A DNA stretch of 64,000 bases from Gluconobacter cadivus (lineage in GTDB: Bacteria; Pseudomonadota; Alphaproteobacteria; Acetobacterales; Acetobacteraceae): assembly GCF_015244745.1 (NCBI RefSeq), contig NZ_JABCQI010000012.1:1-64000 (forward strand). The letters run 5' to 3'. The translations under genes were made by a program, and so were the position numbers. Under the pieces are notes generated by a model. The model did not search any database, had not been told where the DNA came from, and was given only the letters and a program-made list of their open reading frames with translations. Below are positions 49,790 through 58,329 of this stretch, in pieces (position 1 is the first letter of the stretch; every line of letters begins with the position of its first letter).

Positions 49790-50185
49790 AGGGGTCTTCA
49801 AAAAAGGAAGGCACACAAAACACCGAAAAGCTTGTGAAGTTTTTGGCCACTTCTAGGGAAGGACTTGGCAACAAGGTCTGCGTGGAAGCAGATGCTCGTA
49901 ACAGGGCGTTATCTTGCATGCTTTCGCCCAGTCAGGTGCATGAACTGATTTGCACCCATGTTCTGCTCAACGATACTGACGCAAATTCCGCAAAGATCTC
50001 CGGAGCCGGAAACCCGTCCTGTCAACCAGACACGGAAGAATGATCTAGAACTCGCCCGCCCCGAATGAACTTATAGACACCAGTATTTCGTCGAAAACCT
50101 TTGGACAAGGATGCAACACTGGAGGCTTACCACAACCCGGTACGAGAAGACAGTTCGTCTCTACCACAGCAGACCAAATCCAGAA
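49790..50185 (+). mobile_element. Second IS5-family transposase remnant
   Basis: Translation in shifting frames gives KVCVEADARNRALSCMLSPSQVHEL (near 49870-49950) and YRHQYFVENLWTRMQHWR then TTTRYEKT (near 50085-50150). These match the middle and C-terminal DDE part of another IS5-type transposase common in acetic acid bacteria (VENLWARLKEWRAVATRYEKT). Several frameshifts make it dead. It is a different subtype from the remnant just upstream. Confidence 0.75.
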
Positions 50186-50287
50186 CCGACAATCCCCAGA
50201 TATTGATAAACGAAAATTCTATTCTCCGAACATGAAATCATGATTTCATGAAATACAAAAGTTAGAAAATAATTTGAAATGGTATAT

Positions 50288-51294
50288 CTATTTTTTAATA
50301 AAAATATAAATAAAATCACACAAAATTTCTTTATATTTATTTTTTATATTTTTTTCTTGATAACTTCCATCAAGCAAGCATCTTAAAAATTTTAAAACTG
50401 AATGAAGTTTATTATTTGAAAAAATAGAGAGTCTATTTTTGTATTTTTTAGATAAAATTAAGTAAATAAAAGATGGTCTCTTATAAATATCCAATTCTTC
50501 ATTTAAAAATGACTCAGATATTTTTGACATACTACAACAAGCCTGCAGCAATAAATTAATGTATTCCCCTCTATCTATGGAAATCAAATGAAATTTCTCT
50601 AAAATACGGTTCTTTCTACTTTTTTTACTCCCAAATACATTGTTCCCATGTTGCCTATAACGAGCTAATGGTTGGGAATCATACGCCATTGATCCGGCTG
50701 CTGTCCCAAGAAAATATGCCCATCTATCGTGTGAGAGCTTTTCTGTTCGACAAAACGGATCGGTAGGACGATCGTTGGAATCCACGGAATTCCAGACGCT
50801 CCTTTTTATAACTATACTGAAGCCGTAAACCAAATCCCATGGATCAAGATCTGCAATGCTATAAGTCCCACTTTGAAGGGGAAGACCGTGGTGGCCAATT
50901 ATATTACCTTTTTCTGTAATTAATTTACTAGCATGTCCGAAGATCGCAATTTTAGAGTCGAAAAAAGATTTTTGAGCACGCTCTAGCTTGTCATTCTCCC
51001 AGATATCATCCTGATCGCAAAACGCAATTAAATCGCCGCTACACAAAGAGGCTGCCTTAAAAAAATTTCGATAAATCCTAATTTTTTATCATTTTTTATA
51101 ATTTTCACCATAAAACTAGATTTTTTTGAGAAATTATCACAGATTTCTATTGTTCTATCACTTGAATAATCATCGCATATAATAATTTCGATAGGTTTGT
51201 ATTTTTGATTTTCCAAAGACTCTAGTTGTTTTTGTATATATTTTTCTCCGTTATATGTGGCCATAGCTATGGATATGGTTTTATAATTCTGCAT
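50288..51294 (-). pseudogene. Frameshifted family-2 glycosyltransferase, very A+T-rich
   Basis: The N-terminal 70 residues (ISIAMATYNGEKYIQKQLES, IIICDDYSSDRT) and the C-terminal 250 residues (CSGDLIAFCDQDDIWENDKLE, SHDRWAYFLGTAAG) are a GT-A fold, GT2-type rhamnosyl/glycosyl transferase. They lie in different frames that meet at a 7-base A run with an adjoining TTT (51059-51068). Restoring one base gives GFIENFFKAASLCSGD. The DXD-like DQDD and the acceptor HD are present. G+C is around 30%, far below the neighbours, which marks recent transfer. The ATG at 51294 has AGAGG upstream. It stands alone among IS debris, so it may once have been part of a surface polysaccharide cluster. Confidence 0.85.
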
Positions 51295-51430
51295 TTACAT
51301 AACCTCTATAAAATCTTAATCTTTTCTATAACATACTAAAGAATTATAGCCAGACGAAGTATGCAGAAATATTAGCACTCTGAGCCGCTCCGGAATTGGC
51401 GGAGATCTATTCAGCGAAGAAAAAAGTTTG

Positions 51431-51800
51431 ATGAGCCATTCTGTGAAAAAATTTTCCCCTGAGGTTCGTCCCGCCACAGTTCGACTGCTTCTGGAGCATG
51501 AAGGCGAGAATCCGTCGTATTGGACAGTATGGTATCGATTGCTGGCAAGATTGGCTGTTCGAGGCATACGCTGAACGAATGGGTCAAGAAGGCGAAGGTC
51601 GAGAGCGATAAGCGGGCCAGCGTTTTTTCTAAGACTGCAGATCAACCTATCAGCCTACTATGAGCAGTTGCGCAGACGACGCGCGATCAAAGACGAAGAT
51701 CAGTCCAGAAATAGCATAATGCTACGTTGAAGCCGGAAATTCTGCGGTTTCCTCGGAGCATTTCTGCATCTACGGCGTGTGCAAGGTTTACGTCAGTTTC
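51431..51800 (+). mobile_element. IS3-family (OrfA/OrfB) remnant
   Basis: The plus strand reads [21 protein letters not shown] and, after a frameshift near 51525, [31 protein letters not shown]. This is the helix-turn-helix OrfA of an IS3-family element. A later stretch, EHFCIYGVCKVY (near 51756-51791), resembles OrfB. The rest is decayed and no ends can be set. No other gene is supported in 51295-51890. Confidence 0.75.
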
Positions 51801-51890
51801 TTAAGGCGTATCGTCATTTAGCTTACGATGCCATAAGGCCTGTTTTCATCTGATCTTTGATATTTTTCTCCGTTTTTTGGAGATGTGTGG

Positions 51891-52462
51891 ATGTGCCGAT
51901 ATGGTCTGAGCGATGATCAGTGAGAGCAGATAAAGGATCTTCTCCCGGGTCGGGAAGGTCATGTCGGCGGGACATCTACGGATAACCGGCTGTTTGTGGA
52001 AGCAGTTTTATATCGTTACCGCGCCGCCATTCCGTGGCGTGACCTGCCATTGCAGTTCGGGGACTGGAAGAATGTTCACAAACGACTGCGTCGCTGGTGC
52101 GGAAGCAGCGTGATTGAAAGGATTTTCCACCATCTGCTCGCCGATGATCGAGCCAATGAATACATGATGATTGACAGCCCGATTGTGCAGGCTCACCAGC
52201 ATAGTGCGGGCGCCCATAAAAAAGGGGCGACGATCAGATCATCGGACGATCCCGTGGCGGACTAACCACGAAAATCCATGCCATTGTCGATGCTGCGGGC
52301 AAGGCCATGGCTCTTTCGCTGACACAAAGGCGAGAGCCGACACCACTGAAGCAGAACCTCTCCTCGATGAAATCGATCCCAAAGCCTTTATCGCCGACAA
52401 GGCGTATGATGCTGATCCGCTCATTGAAAAGCTTGAAGAACGGCAGATCACACCCGTCGTCT
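51891..52462 (+). mobile_element. IS5-family transposase, 5' part, with nonsense and frameshifts
   Basis: Reads MCRYGLSDDQ, then a stop (TGA at 51921-51923 where W is expected), then EQIKDLLPGREGHVGG, VEAVLYRYRAAIPWRDLP and YMMIDSPIVQAHQHSAGAHKKG. One G seems lost near 52230, after which the other frame gives IHAIVDAAGKAMAL and then, after another shift, EAEPLLDEIDPKAFIADKAYDADPLIEKLEERQITPVV. Homology stops at about 52461, where it abuts an inverted IS fragment. The C-terminal third is missing. Confidence 0.8.
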
Positions 52463-52885
52463 TCCATTTCCGGATGAACCGGGACTTCCGGTCAATGGAG
52501 ACGTGGAATTTGTATCCAAAGAACGGGATGACGAGATCTGTTGTAGGGATAGTCCCGTCATCCTGCCGCTTCGCTTTGGTAAACTTCAGCGTCCAGCTTG
52601 CATGGCGATCTTTATGAGACAGCTTTGCGCTTGGCCTGCCAGTCTTCGGGAACACGTTTTACCCGGAAATCTGCTTTTTCAGCGTTCATATTGCGCGGCC
52701 TGGGAGCGGTTACCAGTACTACATCCAAGATATGGCCGGACATTCGCAGATAACCCGCGTCGCGCAGCGTATTATCAAAACGATCACACAGCCTTTCAAT
52801 AGCACCCGCCTGGATCAGACACTCGCGAAACAGCCAAATCGTTTTGGCACCTCCATACAATCCTGAATGCAGGCCCTCAAAGGAT
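52463..52885 (-). mobile_element. Inverted IS5-type transposase fragment
   Basis: On the minus strand the sequence reads AKTIWLFRECLIQAGAIE, GYLRMSGHILDVVLV and, after a frameshift near 52622, KLSHKDRHASWTLKFTKAK and IPFFGYKFHVSIDRKSRFIR. This is the middle of an IS5-group transposase of another subtype. It is cut at both ends: on one side by the junction with the plus-strand fragment at about 52462, on the other by the hydrolase gene at 52886. Confidence 0.78.
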
Positions 52886-54154
52886 TCAGGACACAGATAC
52901 TGCCCGCCTGCGCAGAAGGCATTCCAGCAGACGGACCCCCTCCATGAAGTCATCCATCTCCATGCTTTCGTCTGGATTATGACTTCCGTTGCTATTGCGC
53001 ACAAAGAGCATTCCCGTCGGGACGTTTTGCAAGGCAAATATCGCCGCATCATGCCCGGCACCGCTTGACATCGAAACGAAGGGAATGTTCAGCGAGGTTG
53101 CAATGATTTTTGCGTCCGCCTGCAAATCTGCATTCATGACGGCAGGTGTACTACAGGTCCTCGGCCCAAGCTCCACACGGACATGATAGTCCTGTTCAAC
53201 ACGACGCGCCTGTTGGATAACCAACCCGTTGACCCGCTCAAGAAGCGCTTCATCCCGGGAACGGATATCAATCACGAGATCCAGCTTCCCGGGAACCGCC
53301 GCAAAATTCGCTTGCGCCTCGTCGGTCCGGCAGACGCCAAACGTCAGAGTCATCTCTTCTCCGTCAGCTTCCGCCTGTTTCCAGGCCTCGTGCAGAGCAG
53401 TCATCATGCTGGCCCCAGCCATCACGGCGTCTGAACGGAAACGACGCGGCGTCGCCCCGGAATGAGCATATTGACCATGAATAACAGCCGAGCGATACCG
53501 CGTGCTCCCGCAAATTCCGGTCACGATCCCCACCGGAACATCCGCTTCCAGTAGAACAGGCCCCTGTTCGATATGCAGTTCGACGAAACAGTCGATTTTC
53601 GTGACATCCAGAACCGATGCTTTTCCGCACAGTTCGGGACTGGCGCCACAGTCCTGCATATGATGCCGCAGGCTCAGACCATCGTCGCTTCGCGGAGTTT
53701 CGAGCGCGGAAGGTTCAAGCAGTCCGAAAGCCGTTCGGCTTCCCAGATAAGACAAAGGAAACCAGACGCTTTCTTCTGCACGTGTCACGATCAGTGTCGT
53801 GTCCCGTTCCGGCCGAAAACCCGCTTTGACCCAGGCACAAAGCACAAGAAGACCAGCCACTGCACCCGCCGCTCCATCGAAATTTCCGCCACATGGAACA
53901 GTATCGAGATGCGATCCCGTCATGACGACTGGAAGGGTCCGGTCACGGCCAGGAAGCGTCAGGTAAAGATTGGAAGCCCAATCACGACTCACCTCTAATC
54001 CGTATTGCCCTGCCACCTCCATGAACAGGGCATGGGCGAGATTTTCTTCCCTTCCATAAGACGGCCGCGTCATGCCACGGCCGTCAAAACCGATCTCATA
54101 CAAACGACTGAAAAGATGATGTCCGAGATCGACATCCATCACAGGCGCGGTCAT
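52886..54154 (-). CDS. N-carbamoyl-amino-acid hydrolase / allantoate amidohydrolase-type M20 enzyme
   Basis: Zn-dependent amidase of about 422 residues. Family marks are TGSHLDTVPCGGNFDGAAGA, RAEESVWFP, ELHIEQGPVLLE, the dimer-domain GQYAHSGATP and SSGAGHDAAIFA, closing with NSNGSHNPDESME. The length matches HyuC/UaaT-type enzymes. It hydrolyses N-carbamoyl amino acids or ureido compounds. It is just downstream of the VOC-protein gene and opposite a LysR regulator, which may control both. I prefer the ATG at 54154; an ATG at 54187 and a TTG at 54193 are in frame. The 3' end is intact although IS debris lies directly beyond. Confidence 0.85.
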   Translation of the reverse strand: MTAPVMDVDLGHHLFSRLYEIGFDGRGMTRPSYGREENLAHALFMEVAGQYGLEVSRDWASNLYLTLPGRDRTLPVVMTGSHLDTVPCGGNFDGAAGAVAGLLVLCAWVKAGFRPERDTTLIVTRAEESVWFPLSYLGSRTAFGLLEPSALETPRSDDGLSLRHHMQDCGASPELCGKASVLDVTKIDCFVELHIEQGPVLLEADVPVGIVTGICGSTRYRSAVIHGQYAHSGATPRRFRSDAVMAGASMMTALHEAWKQAEADGEEMTLTFGVCRTDEAQANFAAVPGKLDLVIDIRSRDEALLERVNGLVIQQARRVEQDYHVRVELGPRTCSTPAVMNADLQADAKIIATSLNIPFVSMSSGAGHDAAIFALQNVPTGMLFVRNSNGSHNPDESMEMDDFMEGVRLLECLLRRRAVSVS

Positions 54155-54196
54155 GCTGTTTGTCTCGGGTTGACCAGAACAGAACATAAACAACCC

Positions 54197-54625
54197 TTAC
54201 TGCTTGGCGAAAAGTTGCTGCATATTGGCGAAAGCTTTGAATTCCAACGCATTCCCTGCGGGATCGCAGAAAAACATCGTCGCCTGCTCGCCCGGCAGTC
54301 CCGCAAAACGGATCTGTGGCTCCATTCCAAAAGAAATGCCATGACCGCGAACACGCTCCGCCAGAACCTTCCAGTCCTCCATGTCAAGAACAACGCCGAA
54401 ATGCGGGATAGGCACGTTATGACCGTCCACGGCTCCCCCTCCACCTTCACTACCACCGTGACAGGCATCAGGAACCAGGTGCGTAACGATTTGATGTCCA
54501 TAAAGATCGAAATCGATCCAGGTTTCCGTACTCCGTCCCTCTGCACACCCGAGAACAGTTCCGTAAAAGATCCGGGCGGCTGCAAGGTCGTCGACCGGGA
54601 ATGCGAGATGAAACGGATTAACCAT
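54197..54625 (-). CDS. VOC-family (glyoxalase-like) protein
   Basis: Small VOC-superfamily protein of 142 residues: [23 protein letters not shown] at the start, [25 protein letters not shown] and [14 protein letters not shown] at the end. Metal ligands of the H-E type are visible. The function may be a dioxygenase, isomerase or lyase; the sequence does not decide. It lies upstream of the amidase gene and head-to-head with LysR (54779) across 153 bases. Similar proteins are often annotated as glyoxalase in amino acid catabolic loci. Confidence 0.78.
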   Translation of the reverse strand: MVNPFHLAFPVDDLAAARIFYGTVLGCAEGRSTETWIDFDLYGHQIVTHLVPDACHGGSEGGGGAVDGHNVPIPHFGVVLDMEDWKVLAERVRGHGISFGMEPQIRFAGLPGEQATMFFCDPAGNALEFKAFANMQQLFAKQ

Positions 54626-54778
54626 GACTGCACCATGACTTTTCTGGAAAAATCCGCTGATATCATATTCGTCGGGGTAACAATCGTGCGAATATATGAC
54701 TTCAGAAGAAGGTAAATCCGATGTCTGATCTCTTTCGCTACGTTACGCTACCCTGACAGACCCTTCGGAGACCTACTC

Positions 54779-55654
54779 ATGGACACACGCTTCCTCGAAA
54801 GTTTCCTGATCGTTATCGAACAGGGTTCGCTTGCGGGTGCAGCACGTCAGCTCCGTCTTACCCCTGCCAGCGTTGCCCAACGGATCCGCGCGCTCGAAGA
54901 CGAAATAGGCTGTCCGATTGTCCAGCGTGATGGGCGGAACGTCCGTCCTACGGAACAAGGGCTAGCCATCATCGAACAGAGCCGGGCGATCGTCACGAGC
55001 GTCCGGGATCTCTGCGCCATTGCTGCGAGTGACAAGCCTGTCGGGACCCTGAGGATCGGCGCGATATCAAGTGCGGCGAATGGCCTCCTCCCCCCTTATC
55101 TGAAACGTTTTTTCGAATGTTTCCCCGAAATCGAGCTGCATATTACTCCAGGCTCTTCATCCGGGCTGCATAACGCGGTTCTGGAAGGAAATATCGACGC
55201 TGCCTTCATCGTGGAGCCCCCTTTTGAAATTCCAAAAACACTAGTCTGGCAGACCCTGCGGTCCGAGCCTCTGGTCGTCCTGGCCCCGGAAGCTCTTCAG
55301 GAAACAGACCCCCACGAAATTCTCCGGAATCATCCCCTGATCCGCTATGACCGGATGCAGTGGGGTGGCCGCCTTGCTGACGAATATCTCCGAAAATCAG
55401 GGATATGGCCCCATGAACGTCTTGAACTCGACTCATTGGACGCCATTGCCATTATTGTCAGTCAGGGAACGGGCGTGTCGCTGGTCCCTGACTGGGCCCG
55501 TCCCTGGCCCGCAGGCGTCCATCTAAAAAAAATCCCGCTCCCGGCCCCGGCTCCCTGCCGAAATCTGGGCTTTCTGGTCCAGCGGAACTCACCGCGTCTC
55601 AGCCTGTTCAACCGCCTCCTCGAAATCCTTCAGAAACCTCTGACCACGTCGTAA
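54779..55654 (+). CDS. LysR-family regulator
   Basis: LysR protein of 291 residues: FLESFLIVIEQGSLAGAARQLRLTPASVAQRIRALEDEIG for the DNA-binding part, then GTLRIGAISSAANGLLPPYL and GTGVSLVPDWARPWP for the effector part. The ATG at 54779 has GGAG 8 bases upstream. The gene is divergent from the VOC/amidase unit, its most likely target. A stem-loop (55690-55720) follows. It shares the GAISSA and DRMQWGGR-type segment with the LysR at 57187, so the two are probably related paralogues. Confidence 0.88.
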   Translation: MDTRFLESFLIVIEQGSLAGAARQLRLTPASVAQRIRALEDEIGCPIVQRDGRNVRPTEQGLAIIEQSRAIVTSVRDLCAIAASDKPVGTLRIGAISSAANGLLPPYLKRFFECFPEIELHITPGSSSGLHNAVLEGNIDAAFIVEPPFEIPKTLVWQTLRSEPLVVLAPEALQETDPHEILRNHPLIRYDRMQWGGRLADEYLRKSGIWPHERLELDSLDAIAIIVSQGTGVSLVPDWARPWPAGVHLKKIPLPAPAPCRNLGFLVQRNSPRLSLFNRLLEILQKPLTTS

Positions 55655-55689
55655 GAGCCGCCAGAGCTGCCCGGCTCCGTGAGAAGCCC

Positions 55690-55720
55690 GGTTTTCCCAT
55701 ATCGTGAAGATAGGAAAACC
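55690..55720. terminator. Stem-loop after the LysR gene
   Basis: GGTTTTCC (55690-55697) and GGAAAACC (55713-55720) pair, with an inner TATC/GATA pair and a small bulge. No long T-run follows, so terminator strength is uncertain. Confidence 0.5.
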
Positions 55721-55835
55721 ATCACCGTAAAGAGCGTCCTGAAACTGGACACCTCATGCATCTTCGATAACCATACCGGAACAGAAATGCTTTTTCCAAA
55801 GCATCAATTTTTCAACTGATGTTCCGGACCGCCTG

Positions 55836-57164
55836 ATGAAGATTTGCCTGACGGGTGACAGTATTCTCTTTCGGCAACTCAACAGCCGCACTGACCCCGG
55901 ACTGTCGCCCCTTTTCGACATGATCCGCGCCTGCGATGTTTCGTTCACCAATCTCGAACTGGTACCGAACGATTTCGTGGGTGATCCAGCCCTTGATATG
56001 GGCGGCACGCATTTTGGCGCCTCATCCCGGGTTCTGGATGACCTGAAAGAGGCCGGTTTCGACCTTTTTGCAGCGGCAACTAACCACTCGCTGGATTACA
56101 GCATCTCCGGCCTGCGCAAGACGTTGGACGAGCTCAACCGCCGAAATCTGCATCATGCCGGGATCGGCCTTCATCTGGAAGATGCCAGACGCCCCGCCTA
56201 TTTTACGCATCCTGCAGGTACGGTCTCCATGCTGTCCTGCACCTCCACCTTTGCCAGAGGGCAGGAAGCAGCCATGCAGACGAGCGCGATGCAGGGACGC
56301 CCCGGCATCAATCCGCTACGCTACAACACGATGCACCACGTCTCTGCCGATGACATGACATCCCTGAGGGAGATCTACCGGAAGCTCGGATTACAGAGGG
56401 TCAAGGACGACAAAATCCAGCTTGGTTTCGCCTTTCCCGCCCCCGAGGGGGTTCTCGCCTTCGAAAACCTGAATTTTCAGGTCGGTCAGGAAACGAAAGT
56501 CAGCACCACCCCGAACCCGACGGACACACAGGCCCTGCATCGCTGGATCACAGAAGCACGGATGGTTTCCGATACGGTCATTCTGAGCATTCACGCGCAT
56601 GAAAGCGGATATAACGCCAACGGAGAACTGGACGTAGAAATTCCGGCCGATTTTCTCGTAACCGCAGCCCGTCAGGCAATCGACGCCGGTGCGGATATCG
56701 TTGCTTGTCACGGACCACATCTGTTGCGGGGCCTCGAAATTCATAACGGCAAACCGATCTTTTACAGTCTGGGTAATTTTATAGGCCAGAATGAACTCGT
56801 GGAGCGCCTCCCGATCGAATCCTATATGGCGAACCGCGTAAGTCCGGAGCTAACACCTCATCAGCTTTATAAAGCTCGCAGCAACAACGATGCGAAAGGT
56901 TTCCCCGCCGAAAAACGTTTCTGGGAAACCATCATGCCGATCTGCACTTATCAGAACGGAAAGCTCGAAAGTCTCGAAATCCATCCGATCACACTCGGCC
57001 TGGGCCTGGCTGCCCACAGACGCGGAGTGCCCTCCCTGGCCCACGGCGAGGAAGGGCGAAATATTCTGGAAACATTTGCCACTTTGTCTAGGTCTTTCGG
57101 AACCGACTTCCAACAAGCAGGAACCGATAATGCGCCGATCCTTCTATGGCGTGCAACAGCCTGA
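55836..57164 (+). CDS. CapA/PgsA-family metallophosphatase-like protein
   Basis: Protein of 442 residues with a CapA (poly-gamma-glutamate capsule) domain: ICLTGDSILFR, FTNLELVP, FDLFAAATNHSLDYSISGL, SIHAHESGYN and CHGPHLLRGLEIHNGKPIFYSLGNF. The calcineurin-like metal residues are present. There is no signal peptide or membrane anchor, unlike classical CapA, which argues for a cytoplasmic hydrolase or ligase rather than capsule export. No capB/capC ligase genes are near. Placed between two LysR genes and close to the 5-oxoprolinase operon, it may act on a glutamate-type amide; this is inference. Start at ATG 55836 with only a GGA upstream. Confidence 0.82.
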   Translation: MKICLTGDSILFRQLNSRTDPGLSPLFDMIRACDVSFTNLELVPNDFVGDPALDMGGTHFGASSRVLDDLKEAGFDLFAAATNHSLDYSISGLRKTLDELNRRNLHHAGIGLHLEDARRPAYFTHPAGTVSMLSCTSTFARGQEAAMQTSAMQGRPGINPLRYNTMHHVSADDMTSLREIYRKLGLQRVKDDKIQLGFAFPAPEGVLAFENLNFQVGQETKVSTTPNPTDTQALHRWITEARMVSDTVILSIHAHESGYNANGELDVEIPADFLVTAARQAIDAGADIVACHGPHLLRGLEIHNGKPIFYSLGNFIGQNELVERLPIESYMANRVSPELTPHQLYKARSNNDAKGFPAEKRFWETIMPICTYQNGKLESLEIHPITLGLGLAAHRRGVPSLAHGEEGRNILETFATLSRSFGTDFQQAGTDNAPILLWRATA

Positions 57165-57186
57165 AGGCTCTTCATAACATCCGAAA

Positions 57187-58065
57187 CTACTGAGGAGGCA
57201 TATTGCTGCGGGATGCCTCTTCCAGATACCGGATCAGAGCCTTGCAGCCCTCCGTCATTCGGCCGCGTAAGGTCATCACACCGACATCCCGCACGATCTT
57301 CTGGTCTCCCAGAGGCAATATACGGATATTCGGCACAACACTAACCGCAAAGATATAGGGAACAATCGAACACCCCATATTATTGGCGACCATCTGCAGA
57401 ATTGTATGAAGATCTTCAGTCTCGATGACCTCATGGGGAGAAAGCCCCTGCGTCCTGAGAAATCGATCCAGCGTACGCCCCCCAAAAGAACGGCTGTCAT
57501 AGCGAATAAAAGGCTGGCCTTCGAGGATCTGTCGCCAGTCTGCGCCTTCGACATGAGCAGGGACGACCATGACATAGTCCTGTTGCACGACAGGATGCCA
57601 CTGCATGTATGGCATCAACCCAAAAGGTGGCCGGACGATCAGCGCAGCATCCAGCTCTCCCGCATCCAGACGATCCAGCAAACTCATGGAAGTCCCTGGA
57701 ACAATCCGTACTTTCAGATCCGGAAGCTCAAGATGCAACCCCGCAATAGCAGGGGCAAGCAAGCTGGTCTGAGCGGTTGAAATAGCGCCCACCCGCAACA
57801 GTTCGGTTTCTGGCTTGAGATGCGAGGCCCCCCGAAGCGCCTCAAAAGCCGAAAGGATATCTTCGACCTGACATAAGATACGACTCCCCGCTGCCGTCAG
57901 AGTTACCGACCTGCCTGTGCGCTCAAAAAGATCATAGCCAAACTCTTCTTCAAGCCGACGAATCTGAGCACTGATTGCCGACTGCGTCACCCCGATCGCC
58001 TTGGCTGTCGCGGCAAAACTCTCGGTCCGGGCAGCAACGACAAATGTTCTGAGTTCGGGAATCAC
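57187..58065 (-). CDS. LysR-family regulator opposite the pxp operon
   Basis: LysR protein of 292 residues, GTG start at 58065. The helix-turn-helix is LRTFVVAARTESFAATAKAIGVTQSAISAQIRRLEEEFG. The effector domain contains LRVGAISTAQTSLLAPAIAG and the RYDSRSFGGRTLDRFL segment seen in its paralogue at 54779. It is transcribed away from the TonB receptor (58330) across about 265 bases, so it is the likely regulator of the receptor-MFS-pxpBCA unit. Confidence 0.88.
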   Translation of the reverse strand: MIPELRTFVVAARTESFAATAKAIGVTQSAISAQIRRLEEEFGYDLFERTGRSVTLTAAGSRILCQVEDILSAFEALRGASHLKPETELLRVGAISTAQTSLLAPAIAGLHLELPDLKVRIVPGTSMSLLDRLDAGELDAALIVRPPFGLMPYMQWHPVVQQDYVMVVPAHVEGADWRQILEGQPFIRYDSRSFGGRTLDRFLRTQGLSPHEVIETEDLHTILQMVANNMGCSIVPYIFAVSVVPNIRILPLGDQKIVRDVGVMTLRGRMTEGCKALIRYLEEASRSNMPPQ

Positions 58066-58329
58066 GACTCGACAGACAAAAAAATTTTCTCTCGTTTCAG
58101 TTTTTACTCATTTTTTTTGTCCGTTCAAGCGATGCTGTCTTTTCGTCAAACAGGACTCAGCCTTAGGTGCTCGGTTAAATCAATCAGATTCGCCTAGCAA
58201 AGCGGCAGAAAAAGAGAGTTTGTTCCTTAATAAAAACATTTTAGTTGTCGTTTCGTTATGTGTGTGATTTGTTCATGAAAAGCATATATTCGAATGGTCG
58301 GCCAACACCGGCTGGCAAAGGGGATGCCC

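Noticed and set aside
51316-51645. A 109-codon minus-strand frame
   Set aside because: It is antisense to an IS3 OrfA remnant whose plus-strand motifs are recognisable.
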